Positions 24,484 to 33,657 are shown, counted from the stretch's first letter. The stretch: DNA of 64,000 nt from Azophilus sp965200465 (GCA_965200465.1 OZ241358.1:3596001-3660000), one strand, 5' to 3'. Program-made: numbers and translations. The notes: generated from the sequence alone by a model not told the origin.

Positions 24484-27453
24484 TCAACCCAAGGACTCCA
24501 TTTGGGCCGCGAGGGCATCTAAGCGGGATTGGGCTTCCGCCGCCTTGCTCCGCTCTCTTTGCACCAATTCCGACGGGGCGTTGTCGATGAATTTTTGGTT
24601 GTTCAGTTTCCTGCGCAGGCGTTCCAGTTCGGTTCGTTTGCGCTGCAACGCCTTGTCCAGGCGCACCCGTTCCGCCTTCAGGTCGATCAGTCCGGCTAGG
24701 GGCACCAGGACTTTCAGGTCGCCCACTAAACTCAGGGCGCTAGGCGGGGGTTGCGTTTCTGCGGACAGCCATTGGATGGCCTCCACCTTAGCCAGACGGC
24801 GCACCAAGGCGTCCGTGTGGGCGGCCAACTCGCGGTCCCGCACATTGCCGCCTTGCAGCAGCACCTGAACCTCTTGGCCGGGCTTGATGCCCGCCTCGCC
24901 GCGGATGTTGCGCAGGGCCGTCACCACGCTCTTCAGCCAGCCGATGGCGGCGTCCGCCTCCGGGTCGGCGGGCAGCTCCTCCACCAGCGGATAGGGTTGC
25001 AGCATGATGCTCGGCCCTTGGGCGCCAAGCAGGGGCGCCGCCTCGCACCATACGGCCTCGGTGATGAAGGGCATCACGGGGTGGGTGGTGCGCAGCAGGA
25101 CATCCAGCACCCGCAACAGGGTGTGCTGCACCGCACGGCGTTGCGCGGGAGGGGTGCTGTCGTCCCAAAGAACTGGCTTGGCCAGCTCCAGATACCAGTC
25201 GCAGTATTCGTGCCAAGCGAAGTCGTAGATCTGGTTGGCGCACAGATCGAAGCGGTAGGTCTCCAAGGCTTCGTTGGCGGCGGCGACCATTTGCCGGGCG
25301 CGGGAGAGTATCCAGCGGTCCGCCAAGCCGAGGGGCTGACGGGCCGCGGCCTGCAAATCCTTGACATCTATCTGGGCCGCGTCCCCAGCTTGAGGTCGCC
25401 CATAGTCGCCGTCACTAGCTGCGGCGTCCGGGTCTTGGACGACCAGCTGCGTCGCACTCCCGGATTCAGGCTGTTTGTTGGCATCCTGGGTCGCTGTGAT
25501 TTGCCGGTCCTGGCAGCCCATTCGCACCCTGCTTTCGGATCGGCGCCGCTTGCTGGTCGCCTCGCTCACGTTCATCAGCACGAAGCGGGCCGCGTTCCAC
25601 AGCTTGTTGCAGAAGTTGCGGTAGCCCTCGGTGCGGCTTAGGTCAAAGCGCACGTCTCGGCCGGTGGACGCCAGGGCGCAGAAGGTGAAGCGCAGGGCGT
25701 CCGTGCCGTAGGAGGGGATGCCGTTGGGGAACTCCCGCTTGGTGGCCTTGGCGATGGCCGGGGCTAGGTGCGGCTGGGTGAGGTTGGCGGTGCGCTTGGC
25801 CAGCAGGCCTTCTAGGTCGATGCCGTCAATGAGATCGAGGGGGTCCAGGCCGTTGCCCTTGGTCTTGGACATCTTCCGGCCGGCGGCGTCGCGCACTAGG
25901 CCGTGGATATAGACCTGCCGGAAGGGAATTTCGCCAGTGAGCCGCAGCGCCATCATGATCATCCGCGCCACCCAAAAGAAGATGATGTCGTGGCCGGTGA
26001 CCAGGACGTCGGTGGGGTGGAAGCGCTTGAGGTCGGCGGTCCGTTCCGGCCAGCCCAGGGTGGCGAAGGTCCAGAGGGAGGAGGAGAACCAAGTCTCCAG
26101 CACATCCTCCTCCTGGCGCAAGGGGAGGTCTGCGCCCAGCCCCTCCCGGCGGCGGGCGTCCGCCTCGTCCCGGCCGACGTAGATGGCGCCGTCCGGCCCG
26201 TACCAAGCCGGAATCCGATGCCCCCACCACTGCTGGCGGCTAATGCACCAGTCCTGAATGTTGCGCATCCAGGCGAAGTAGGTGTTCTCGTAGCCCTTGG
26301 GGACGAATTCGATGCGCCCGTCCCGCACGGCTTGGACGGCCGGCGCCGCCAAGGGCGCGATCTTGACGAACCACTGATGGGTCAGCCGCGGTTCGATGAC
26401 GGCGCCGGAGCGGTCCCCCCGCGGCGCCATCAGCTTGTGCAGCTGCACTTCGTCCAGCAGGCCCAAGGCTTGCAGGTCGTCAACAATGCGTTGCCGGGCG
26501 GCGAAGCGGTCCAGGCCTTGGTAGGCGGCGGGAGCGTTGTCGTTGACGGCGGCGGCTTTGGTCAGCACGTTGATCAGGGGCAGGCCGTGGCGGGCGGCCA
26601 CGGCGTTGTCGTTGAAGTCGTGGGCCGGAGTGATCTTGACGCAGCCGGAGCCGAAGGCCGGGTCCACATAGCGGTCCGCAATGATGGGCAGTTCCCGGCC
26701 CACCAAGGGCAGCCGCACCCGCTTGCCGATGAGGGCTTGGTAGCGCTCGTCCTCGGGATGCACCGCCACGGCGGTGTCGCCCAGCATGGTCTCCGGGCGG
26801 GTGGTGGCCACCACTAGATGATCCTCGCCGGCCGGGGTCTTGACGCCGTCGCACAGGGGATAGCGCAGGCGCCACAGGCTGCCTTCCTCCTCGGCGTTAA
26901 TGACCTCCAAGTCGGAAATGGCGGTGCCGAGCGTCGGGTCCCAGTTCACGAGGCGTTGGCCGCGGTAGATCAGGCCGTCCTCGTGCAGGCGCACGAAGGC
27001 TTCGACGACGGCGCGGGCGTATCCCTCGTCAAGGGTGAAGCGCTCACGGGTCCAATCCAGGGAGGAGCCCATGCGCCGCAGTTGTTGGGAGATGTTGCCG
27101 CCGGACTCCCGCTTCCATTGCCACACCCGCTCGATGAACTTCTCCCGGCCCAGTTCGGCGCGGGTCTTGCCTTCGGCGTTCAGTTGCCGCTCCACCAGCA
27201 TTTGCGTGGAGATGCCGGCGTGGTCGGTGCCCATCTGCCACAGCGCTCCCCGGCCGCGCATGCGCTGAAAGCGGATCAGCGCGTCCATCAGGGTGTGTTG
27301 GAAGGCGTGCCCCATGTGCAGGCTGCCGGTGACGTTGGGCGGCGGGATCTGAATGCAGTAGCCGTCTCCGTCGCGGGGGGCGAAGTAGTTGGCGGCCTCC
27401 CACTCCCGATACAACGAGCGCTCTATGGCGTGGGGATCGAAGCTCGTCTCCAC
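24484..27453 (-). CDS. valS: valine--tRNA ligase
   Basis: 989 residues, class I aminoacyl-tRNA synthetase; charges tRNA-Val and edits misactivated threonine. The HIGH motif is at PPPNVTGSLHMGHA (about 37-50) and KMSKT at about 528-532. The editing CP1 domain includes ATTRPETMLGDTAVAVHPED near 216-235. The C-terminal tRNA-binding coiled coil (LDKALQRKRTELERLRRKL) is complete. An oddity is an insertion of about 70 residues (about 633-705, plus-strand 25341-25557) rich in Gln, Asp and Ala between FVLMNVSEAT and LGLADRWILSRA, which are normally close together. It lies 11 bases downstream of holC, the usual gammaproteobacterial arrangement. Confidence 0.97.
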   Translation of the reverse strand: METSFDPHAIERSLYREWEAANYFAPRDGDGYCIQIPPPNVTGSLHMGHAFQHTLMDALIRFQRMRGRGALWQMGTDHAGISTQMLVERQLNAEGKTRAELGREKFIERVWQWKRESGGNISQQLRRMGSSLDWTRERFTLDEGYARAVVEAFVRLHEDGLIYRGQRLVNWDPTLGTAISDLEVINAEEEGSLWRLRYPLCDGVKTPAGEDHLVVATTRPETMLGDTAVAVHPEDERYQALIGKRVRLPLVGRELPIIADRYVDPAFGSGCVKITPAHDFNDNAVAARHGLPLINVLTKAAAVNDNAPAAYQGLDRFAARQRIVDDLQALGLLDEVQLHKLMAPRGDRSGAVIEPRLTHQWFVKIAPLAAPAVQAVRDGRIEFVPKGYENTYFAWMRNIQDWCISRQQWWGHRIPAWYGPDGAIYVGRDEADARRREGLGADLPLRQEEDVLETWFSSSLWTFATLGWPERTADLKRFHPTDVLVTGHDIIFFWVARMIMMALRLTGEIPFRQVYIHGLVRDAAGRKMSKTKGNGLDPLDLIDGIDLEGLLAKRTANLTQPHLAPAIAKATKREFPNGIPSYGTDALRFTFCALASTGRDVRFDLSRTEGYRNFCNKLWNAARFVLMNVSEATSKRRRSESRVRMGCQDRQITATQDANKQPESGSATQLVVQDPDAAASDGDYGRPQAGDAAQIDVKDLQAAARQPLGLADRWILSRARQMVAAANEALETYRFDLCANQIYDFAWHEYCDWYLELAKPVLWDDSTPPAQRRAVQHTLLRVLDVLLRTTHPVMPFITEAVWCEAAPLLGAQGPSIMLQPYPLVEELPADPEADAAIGWLKSVVTALRNIRGEAGIKPGQEVQVLLQGGNVRDRELAAHTDALVRRLAKVEAIQWLSAETQPPPSALSLVGDLKVLVPLAGLIDLKAERVRLDKALQRKRTELERLRRKLNNQKFIDNAPSELVQRERSKAAEAQSRLDALAAQMESLG

Positions 27454-27464
27454 GTCAAACCCCC

Positions 27465-27911
27465 TTAGCCTTCTTCCCAGTCGCCAATTTCATGGTGCTT
27501 AAGGGGATGCCCTCGCTCCCGGTAGTGGCGGTAGCGGGTGCGCCCGGAGGCCCTGGTTTCCTCCACGACTATCTCCGCCGCCCGCGCAAAACGGTCAACA
27601 AAGGGCGGCGGTTCGTCGCTAAGATTGATCAACAGACCATCAACCGCAACGTCCTCCGGCAACTCCGCGCCGTTGCCGATCAGCACCGGAGCGCCGACCG
27701 CCTCCGGCGAGCCGACGACCCCATGCGGGATCATGCGCTGCGGCGGATGGCACCAAAGCAGCTCGTCAAACTCCCGCGCCTGCTCGGCATTGGCGGCGTG
27801 GACGTATATCGGCCGCCCACTGCGGGCCGCCTTGACGGCCAAGCGACAGGCGAACCGCAGCATGGCGGTGCGCTCCACATCCTGCAGGACGTAGAAGTCC
27901 AGTTGCGTCAA
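27465..27911 (-). CDS. holC: DNA polymerase III subunit chi
   Basis: 148 residues matching HolC, the clamp-loader accessory subunit that pairs with psi and contacts single-strand-binding protein. Family landmarks: FYVLQD at the start, CRLAVKAARSGRPIYVHAAN near 22-41, LWCHPPQRMIPHGV near 52-65, and LINLSDEPPPFVDRFARAAEIV near 94-115. It precedes valS by 11 bases in the same direction, a pairing conserved in gammaproteobacteria; the usual upstream pepA is absent here. Confidence 0.93.
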   Translation of the reverse strand: MTQLDFYVLQDVERTAMLRFACRLAVKAARSGRPIYVHAANAEQAREFDELLWCHPPQRMIPHGVVGSPEAVGAPVLIGNGAELPEDVAVDGLLINLSDEPPPFVDRFARAAEIVVEETRASGRTRYRHYRERGHPLKHHEIGDWEEG

Positions 27912-28055
27912 TTTGCCGGGTCCTCCATGCTCCCAGCGCCTATTTTGCCTAGTTCCAGCAATCCTGCAGCCCTAGAGTTGGAAACCGCTCGGCTAATGCC
28001 GGGGCTTGATTTCGGCTTTGCCCCGCCCGAACACGGGCAAGCCGCCGCCGCAACG

Positions 28056-28838
28056 CTACGCTGAGGGGATTTCAAGGCGGGTGACGCCGGCCGCAGGGCC
28101 GACCAGCCCGGCCAAGCCGGGGATGCTGGGCAGCGTGTCGAAGGCGATGCGCAAATTGTCCGACCAAGCCCGCCGCAGTTCGACGAGATGTTCGTCGTCC
28201 TCCTGCATCAACCGATACAGGCCTTGGGAGCGGACGCCGGCCGGCAGGACGAGGCACTCGATGGGCGGGCCGACGGTGGCGTTGTTGCGCAGGGTGGAGT
28301 CCATGGACACCAGGGCGCACTTCAGCGCTGCGTCCAAGGGGGTTTCCCAACCGATAATGCGGTCCAGCAGGGGGCGGCCGTACTTGATCTCGCCAATCTG
28401 CAAATAGGGCATGGCTTGGCTGGCGCGCACGAAGTTGCCCTCCGCGTAGATGTGCAGAATGCCCGGCGCCGCACCGCTGATCTCCCCGCCCAGAATAAAG
28501 GACGCTTCCGGCAGAAAGCTCTTGTCCGCATGGGCTTGGCGGTGCTTTTGCTGCTCCTCCACGGACAGCCGGCCGATGTATTCGGCGGCTTGGTCCAGGC
28601 TGTCCGCCGACATCAGGCCTTGGCGCCCCGGCGCCTCCATGTCCCGCTCCATGCGGGTGACGACGCTTTGCGCGGTGGCTAGGTTGCCGGCGCTCAGCAT
28701 CACGAAGTAACGGCCGTCGCCGACGTGAAACCGATGCATCTTGCTGTAGGTGCTGATCTGATCGACGCCCGCGTGGGTGCGCGAGTCCGACACGAACACC
28801 GAGCCGGCGGCCACGGCGATTGCCACGCAGTAAGTCAT
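28056..28838 (-). CDS. Anbu-type proteasome-like peptidase
   Basis: 260 residues related to Anbu, the bacterial homologue of 20S proteasome beta subunits (Ntn-hydrolase fold). The start MTYCVAIAVAAGSVFVSDSR places Thr2 as the candidate N-terminal nucleophile after Met removal; SDSRTHAGVDQISTYSKM and LSAGNLATAQSVV are characteristic. I chose the ATG at 28838, which has AAGGA just upstream; the frame extends further without sense. Known Anbu genes often lie with an alpha-E protein, an ATP-grasp enzyme and a transglutaminase-like protein, none of which is here. It is divergent from ffh. Confidence 0.88.
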   Translation of the reverse strand: MTYCVAIAVAAGSVFVSDSRTHAGVDQISTYSKMHRFHVGDGRYFVMLSAGNLATAQSVVTRMERDMEAPGRQGLMSADSLDQAAEYIGRLSVEEQQKHRQAHADKSFLPEASFILGGEISGAAPGILHIYAEGNFVRASQAMPYLQIGEIKYGRPLLDRIIGWETPLDAALKCALVSMDSTLRNNATVGPPIECLVLPAGVRSQGLYRLMQEDDEHLVELRRAWSDNLRIAFDTLPSIPGLAGLVGPAAGVTRLEIPSA

Positions 28839-29088
28839 GTCCTTGATATACGCACTCGCCGCAGGGATGTCAACGGACCGATCTGGTTCACCTAATCCCC
28901 GCTTAAGGATCGCCGGGCCCGCTGCAGCGACCGCCTGGGGCCGCGGGCCTCCAGGCAGCAGACCTTCGTGAGCGCCGCAACCATGCAATTGCCGGAAAAC
29001 CCCTGCTCGGTGCGCCTTGCAACGCGCTTCAGCAATTCCGTAAGCGGGGATTGGGGTGGCGCTGCACCCAAAAACAGGTTCCGCCCCT

Positions 29089-29094
29089 TATAAT
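29089..29094 (+). promoter_or_regulatory. -10 box of ffh
   Basis: A perfect TATAAT lies 29 bases before the ffh start. The -35 region is poor (no TTGACA-like hexamer 16-18 bases upstream), so an activator or an extended contact may be needed. The predicted leader is about 23 bases. Confidence 0.5.
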
Positions 29095-29123
29095 CCCCTC
29101 TCTTCATCAGCCCAACGGCCATC

Positions 29124-30488
29124 GTGTTTGAAAAGCTGTCCGATCGCTTGAACAACGCCTTCAGGGGCTTGGCCGGCAAGGCTCGCCTTACTGAAGGCAA
29201 CGTCAGCGACGCCATGCGGGAGGTGCGCGGCGCCTTGCTCGATGCGGACGTGGCCTTGCCCGTGGTGCGCTCCTTCACGGAGAGCGTTAAGCAGCGCGCC
29301 GTCGGTCGGGCGGTGGCGGAGGCGCTTGACCCTAGGCAGGCCTTCATCAAGATCGTTCACGAAGAGCTTGTGCAGGTGATGGGCCAGGCCAATGACGCCC
29401 TGAACCTAGCCACCGCGCCGCCGGCCATCGTCTTGATGGCCGGGCTGCAAGGTTCCGGCAAGACCACCACGGCGGCCAAGTTGGCGCTGTTTGTTAAGCA
29501 ACGCCTGAAAAGACGGGCGGCCTTGGTCAGCGTGGACGTTTATCGGCCGGCCGCCATTGAGCAATTGCAGGTTCTAGCCGGGGAGGTGGGCGCTCAATTC
29601 ATCGGCGCCAGCGTGCAGGAGGCGCCGGCCGTCATTGCCGAACGGGCGGTGGCGGAGGCCAAGCGCAAGCTGGCCGATGTCTTGATCGTCGATACCGCCG
29701 GGCGCTTGGCCATCGACGACGCCATGATGCAGGAAATCCAAGCCCTGCAGAGCGGCCTGCAGCCCATCGAGACGCTGTTCGTGGTCGATGCCATGACCGG
29801 GCAGGACGCGGCGGCCACCGCCAAGGCGTTCAACGAGGTGCTGGACCTCACTGGCGTGGTGCTCACCAAGGCGGATGGGGACGCCCGCGGCGGAGCGGCC
29901 CTGTCGGTGCGCTCGATCACCGGCAAGCCCATCAAGTTCCTCGGCATGGGCGAAAAGATGGACGCCTTGGAGTCCTTCCATCCGGACCGGCTGGCGTCGC
30001 GCATTCTCGGCATGGGCGATGTGCTCTCCCTCATCGAGGAAGCCGAGCGCAAGGTCGATAAGCGCAAGGCGGAGCGGCTGGTCAGAAAGGTCAGCCGGCG
30101 GCAGAAGTTCGATTTGGCGGACTATCGGGACCAACTGCAAAGCATGGCTAGCATGGGCGGCGTCACGGCCATGCTGGACAAGATGCCGGGCATGGGCCAA
30201 GTGCCGGCCGCGGCCCGCTCGCGGTTGGACGACGGCCAGTTTCGGCAGGCGGCGGTCATCATAGACTCGATGACGCCGGACGAACGACGCTTCCCCGACC
30301 TCATCAATCCATCCCGCAAGCGCAGAATCGCGTGCGGCAGCGGCACCGAAGTAACCGACGTCAATCGGGTGCTCAAGCAGCATCGGCAGATGCAGAAGAC
30401 GATGAAGAAGTTCGGCGGCAAGAACATGATGCGCGGCCTGCAGGGGCTTGCCGGCGCCGCCGGCCGCCGCCCCGGCTTCAGGCGCTAG
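29124..30488 (+). CDS. ffh: signal recognition particle protein Ffh
   Basis: 454 residues; the GTPase of the signal recognition particle, which binds signal sequences and 4.5S RNA. N domain at the start (FEKLSDRLNNAFRGLAGKARL), G domain with P-loop GLQGSGKTTTAAKL near 107-120, DTAGR near 189, TKADGDARGGAAL near 247-259, and the methionine-rich M domain with RRQKFDL, MLDKMPGM and the RNA-binding helix SRKRRIACGSGT; the family norm there is SRRKRIAxGSG. The length is normal. It begins a cluster with rpsP, rimM, trmD and rplS, common in gammaproteobacteria. Confidence 0.96.
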   Translation: MFEKLSDRLNNAFRGLAGKARLTEGNVSDAMREVRGALLDADVALPVVRSFTESVKQRAVGRAVAEALDPRQAFIKIVHEELVQVMGQANDALNLATAPPAIVLMAGLQGSGKTTTAAKLALFVKQRLKRRAALVSVDVYRPAAIEQLQVLAGEVGAQFIGASVQEAPAVIAERAVAEAKRKLADVLIVDTAGRLAIDDAMMQEIQALQSGLQPIETLFVVDAMTGQDAAATAKAFNEVLDLTGVVLTKADGDARGGAALSVRSITGKPIKFLGMGEKMDALESFHPDRLASRILGMGDVLSLIEEAERKVDKRKAERLVRKVSRRQKFDLADYRDQLQSMASMGGVTAMLDKMPGMGQVPAAARSRLDDGQFRQAAVIIDSMTPDERRFPDLINPSRKRRIACGSGTEVTDVNRVLKQHRQMQKTMKKFGGKNMMRGLQGLAGAAGRRPGFRR

Positions 30489-30621
30489 GGCGCGGCCCAA
30501 AGGCCGGGCCAACTGTTCCAGCCGCGTCGCCGTGCGGTTGTGGGGACGCCGTGCTCGCGCCGCATTGCCCTTGGATGACAGGGTGGCGGCGGGAAATTTT
30601 GCGGCCGCGCCGCAAAACGGG

Positions 30622-30650
30622 TTTCAATGGGGGGCGGTCTCCACTAGAAT
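30622..30650 (+). promoter_or_regulatory. candidate promoter of rpsP
   Basis: TAGAAT at 30645-30650 matches the -10 consensus in five of six positions; TTTCAA at 30622-30627 stands 17 bases upstream as a weak -35. The rpsP start at 30681 follows 30 bases later. Confidence 0.45.
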
Positions 30651-30680
30651 GCGCCGCCTGTTGTTTCGGGTGTGCAATCC

Positions 30681-30986
30681 ATGGTGACCATTCGCTTGGC
30701 GCGGCACGGCGCCAGGAAGAATCCCTTCTACCACATCACGGTGGCGGACCGCGCCGCCAAGCGGGACGGACGCTTCATCGAGCGGGTTGGGTTCTTCAAT
30801 CCGCTGGCCCGCGGCCAGGAGGAGGGTTTGCGGGTCGATCTGGCGCGGGTCGATCACTGGCTGTCCCTGGGTGCCCAACCATCGGAGCGGGTGCAAAGCC
30901 TCATCAAGCGGGCGCGCTTGCAGGCGAAGGAGTCCCCGCCGGTGGAGGATGCGCCTGCTGCCGAAGCGCCCGCCGCCGAGGCCTAG
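30681..30986 (+). CDS. rpsP: 30S ribosomal protein bS16
   Basis: 101 residues. MVTIRLARHGARKNPFYHI at the start and DGRFIERVGFFNP near residue 30 are the diagnostic bS16 sequences. The core ends around residue 82 and is followed by a short acidic Ala/Glu/Pro tail (PPVEDAPAAEAPAAEA), as in many proteobacteria. The ATG at 30681 is preferred over an upstream in-frame GTG because bS16 always begins at this Met. First gene of the rpsP-rimM-trmD-rplS operon. Confidence 0.96.
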   Translation: MVTIRLARHGARKNPFYHITVADRAAKRDGRFIERVGFFNPLARGQEEGLRVDLARVDHWLSLGAQPSERVQSLIKRARLQAKESPPVEDAPAAEAPAAEA

Positions 30987-31026
30987 GCTTGCGGCGCCGC
31001 GGGCCGCCGCCTGCGTGAGCTAGCTC

Positions 31027-31548
31027 ATGTCCGCTGACATGGTGGTGGTGGGGCAGGTGGGCGGCCCTTACGGCGTTCGCGGCTGGGTGCATGTCGTTTC
31101 CTTCACGCAGCCGCCCACGGGGTTGTTGGGCTATCGGCCTTGGCACTTGCGCCGGAAGCGGGAAACCGGCGTCTGGGACCCTTGGCGCCTGCACGATCGG
31201 GAGCGGGCCAAGGCCCACGGCCAAGGCTTTGTGGCCTTCTTTGGCCGCATCCGGGACCGCAACGCCGCCCTAGGGCTTGCGGGGGCCGAAATCGGCATCA
31301 CCGCGGATCGCCTGCCGCCGCTGGATGAGGGCGAGTTTTATTGGCGCGATCTGATCGGTCTTCGGGCGTTCAACCAGCATGGCGAGGAACTTGGCGCGGT
31401 GCGGCGGATGATGTCCAACGGCGCTCAGGACGTCATGGTGCTTCAGGGCGATGACGGGGAGACATTGATTCCCTTCGTTCATGCCCATGTGACGGCTGTG
31501 CGGCTTGGGGAAGGCTGCATCGACGTGCATTGGGAGGAGCTGGATTAG
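31027..31548 (+). CDS. rimM: ribosome maturation factor RimM
   Basis: 173 residues; assembly factor for the 30S head that binds uS19. The N-terminal RimM domain begins VVVGQVGGPYGVRGWVHV, and the C-terminal PRC-barrel includes GEFYWRDLIGLRAFNQHG and ends with the pattern LIPFVHAHVTAV. The length is typical. It is followed after 3 bases by trmD, the conserved partner. Confidence 0.95.
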   Translation: MSADMVVVGQVGGPYGVRGWVHVVSFTQPPTGLLGYRPWHLRRKRETGVWDPWRLHDRERAKAHGQGFVAFFGRIRDRNAALGLAGAEIGITADRLPPLDEGEFYWRDLIGLRAFNQHGEELGAVRRMMSNGAQDVMVLQGDDGETLIPFVHAHVTAVRLGEGCIDVHWEELD

Positions 31549-31551
31549 AAG

Positions 31552-32310
31552 ATGTGGGTCGGCGTCATTTCCATCTTTCCCGAACTGCTGGCTTCGATGG
31601 CGTCCGCCGGCGTGCTGGGCCGCGCCCTCAAACGCGGCGACCTGACCTTGGCGGTCTTCAACCCACGCGATCACGCCGGGGACCGCCGCGGCACGGTGGA
31701 TGACCGCCCCTACGGCGGCGGGCCGGGCATGGTCATGCTGGCGGAGCCGCTGCTGCAGGCCGTGGCGAAGGCGCGCCGCGCGGCGCCGTCCCCGCCCTTG
31801 GTGGTCTATCTTTCGCCCCAAGGGCGCCGTCTCGACCAGCCCAAGGTGCAAAGCCTTGCGGAACTGCCCAGCTTGGTGCTCTTGGCGGGGCGCTACGAAG
31901 GAATCGATCAGCGCGTCATCGACTTGGCGGTGGACGAGGAGCTGTCCATTGGGGACTATGTGCTAAGCGGCGGGGAACTGCCGGCAATGGTGGTGGTGGA
32001 GGCGGTTTGCCGCCTGCTGCCCGGAGTGCTCAACAATCAGGACTCCATATTGAGCGAATCCCATCTTGATGGTTTGCTCGAATGCCCGCACTATACGCGC
32101 CCGGAGAGCGTTCGCTCCGCCTCGGTTCCCGCAGTGCTTACATGCGGGGATCATGGCGCCGTGGCCAAGTGGCGGCGTCGGCAGGCGCTTTTGCGCACTT
32201 GGCGGGAGCGTCCGGACTTGCTTAGTGGGCGGCGGCTTGGGGACGAAGACCTCGAACTGCTGCGGGGCGCCTTGGCGGCGGAGGCGCAAGGCGCCGCCGG
32301 CCAGCATTAA
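31552..32310 (+). CDS. trmD: tRNA (guanine37-N1)-methyltransferase
   Basis: 252 residues of the SPOUT class; methylates G37 of tRNAs with G at 36. MWVGVISIFPELL at the start, DRPYGGGPGMVMLAEPL near 50-66, LLAGRYEGIDQRV near 107-119 and the knot sequence SIGDYVLSGGELPAMVV near 132-148 are all conserved; SHLDGLLECPHYTRPE carries the catalytic Asp region. The length is normal. It lies in the rpsP-rimM-trmD-rplS order with a 3-base gap from rimM. Confidence 0.97.
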   Translation: MWVGVISIFPELLASMASAGVLGRALKRGDLTLAVFNPRDHAGDRRGTVDDRPYGGGPGMVMLAEPLLQAVAKARRAAPSPPLVVYLSPQGRRLDQPKVQSLAELPSLVLLAGRYEGIDQRVIDLAVDEELSIGDYVLSGGELPAMVVVEAVCRLLPGVLNNQDSILSESHLDGLLECPHYTRPESVRSASVPAVLTCGDHGAVAKWRRRQALLRTWRERPDLLSGRRLGDEDLELLRGALAAEAQGAAGQH

Positions 32311-32326
32311 CTTAAAGGAGCAGGCG

Positions 32327-32707
32327 ATGCGTAGAAACCCAGTGTTGGAAGGGGTCGAAAACGAGCAGTTGAAAACCGAGCTGCCGGACTTTTCTCCCGG
32401 AGACACCTTGGCCGTGCAGGTCAAGGTGCGGGAGGGCAATCGGGAGCGCCTGCAGGCATTTGAGGGCGTGGTGATCGGCAAGCGCAACCGCGGCCTGAAT
32501 TCCGCATTCACGCTGCGCAAGGTGTCGCACGGGGTGGGTGTGGAGCGCACGTTCCAAACCCACAGCCCGTTGATTGCCTCCATCGCCGTCAAGCGGCGCG
32601 GGGATGTTCGCAAGGCCAAGCTCTACTATTTGCGGGAGCGGTCCGGCCGCGCCGCCCGCATCAAGGAGAAAGTGGGCGCTGCGGTGCGCGACTCCGCCTC
32701 CACCTGA
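32327..32707 (+). CDS. rplS: 50S ribosomal protein bL19
   Basis: 126 residues. PDFSPGDTLAVQVKVREG, QAFEGVVIGKRNRGLNSAFT and KVSHGVGVERTF are diagnostic of bL19, and LYYLRERSGRAARIKEK closes the conserved part. The ATG at 32327 follows AAAGGAG with about seven bases between, 16 bases after trmD; the longer in-frame frame upstream is inside trmD and is ignored. Last gene of the operon. Confidence 0.96.
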   Translation: MRRNPVLEGVENEQLKTELPDFSPGDTLAVQVKVREGNRERLQAFEGVVIGKRNRGLNSAFTLRKVSHGVGVERTFQTHSPLIASIAVKRRGDVRKAKLYYLRERSGRAARIKEKVGAAVRDSAST

Positions 32708-32741
32708 ACCACCCTGCGCATGTTGGCTTGCAGCCAAACCC

Positions 32742-33614
32742 ATGGACCCAGCCATAGAGCAGTATCTTGAGGAGACTTGGCTGGAGAAGGGGCTGAGCGA
32801 AAACACCCTCGCCGCCTACCGCCGCGACCTATGCGCATTGCAGGCGGCTCTTGGCAAGAGTTTGGTTGACGCCTCCCAGGCGGATCTCATGCAGGTGCTG
32901 GCGCAGCGCTATGAGCAGGGCTATCGAATCGCCAGTTCCGCCCGCTGGCTGTCCTGCGTCAAGGGGTTCTACCGCCACTGCTTGGAAAAGGGTCGCGTCT
33001 CGGCGGACCCCGCCGCTCATCTTGAACATCCCAAGCTCGGTCGGCCGCTGCCGGACTCCCTTTCCGAAGCGCAAGTTGGGGATTTGCTGAGCGCCCCTGA
33101 CGTCAGCACTGCGGTGGGCCTGCGGGACCGGGCCATGCTGGAGGTTCTCTACGCCACGGGCCTGCGCGTTTCCGAATTGGTGGGCCTCAACATCGCTTCG
33201 CTCAACCTTCGCCAAGGCGTGGTTCGCGTGGTCGGCAAGGGCGGCAAGGAGCGGTTGGTGCCGGTGGGCCAAGAAGCGTTGTCCTGGGTGGTGCGGTTTG
33301 TCGGCGAAGGCCGGGCGGCGCTGCATGGGGACCGCACCCGAGTGCTGTTCCCCAGCCAACGCGGCCGGCAGATGACCCGTCAAACCTTCTGGCACGCCGT
33401 GAAACGCTACGCCCTCATTGCCGGAATCAACACCGGCCTGTCTCCGCACGGCCTGCGCCACGCCTTCGCCACCCACCTATTGAACCACGGCGCCGACTTG
33501 CGGGCGGTGCAGATGATGCTGGGCCACAGCGACCTCTCCACCACCCAGATCTACACCCATGTGGCGCAAGCGCGGCTCAAGGCGCTGCACCAAGCGCACC
33601 ATCCGCGCAGCTAG
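32742..33614 (+). CDS. xerD: site-specific tyrosine recombinase XerD
   Basis: 290 residues; resolves chromosome dimers at dif with XerC under FtsK control. N-terminal SAM-like domain (EETWLEKGLSENTLAAYRRD) and catalytic domain with Arg in YATGLRVSELVGL, Lys in GKGGKERLVP, HGLRHAFATHLL (His and Arg), LGHSDLSTTQIYTH with the final His and the nucleophilic Tyr. Similarity to XerD rather than XerC rests on the N-terminal sequence and the length and is fairly strong. It follows rplS by 34 bases on the same strand and is convergent with trhO. Confidence 0.92.
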   Translation: MDPAIEQYLEETWLEKGLSENTLAAYRRDLCALQAALGKSLVDASQADLMQVLAQRYEQGYRIASSARWLSCVKGFYRHCLEKGRVSADPAAHLEHPKLGRPLPDSLSEAQVGDLLSAPDVSTAVGLRDRAMLEVLYATGLRVSELVGLNIASLNLRQGVVRVVGKGGKERLVPVGQEALSWVVRFVGEGRAALHGDRTRVLFPSQRGRQMTRQTFWHAVKRYALIAGINTGLSPHGLRHAFATHLLNHGADLRAVQMMLGHSDLSTTQIYTHVAQARLKALHQAHHPRS

Positions 33615-33657
33615 GCTGGTGCGCAATCCGCCGCTGAGCGCCAAGGGCGGAGCCTAG
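33611..33657. terminator. possible two-part hairpin after xerD
   Basis: CTAGGC (33611-33616) can pair with GCCTAG (33652-33657), and inside it TCCGCC (33627-33632) with GGCGGA (33646-33651). It stands between the convergent ends of xerD and trhO. Stems are short and no T-run is seen. Confidence 0.35.

Noticed and set aside
23658..24590. Plus-strand frames across the coiled-coil repeats
   Set aside because: Repeat units are multiples of three, which keeps every frame open. Only the minus-strand product has a head and a membrane anchor.
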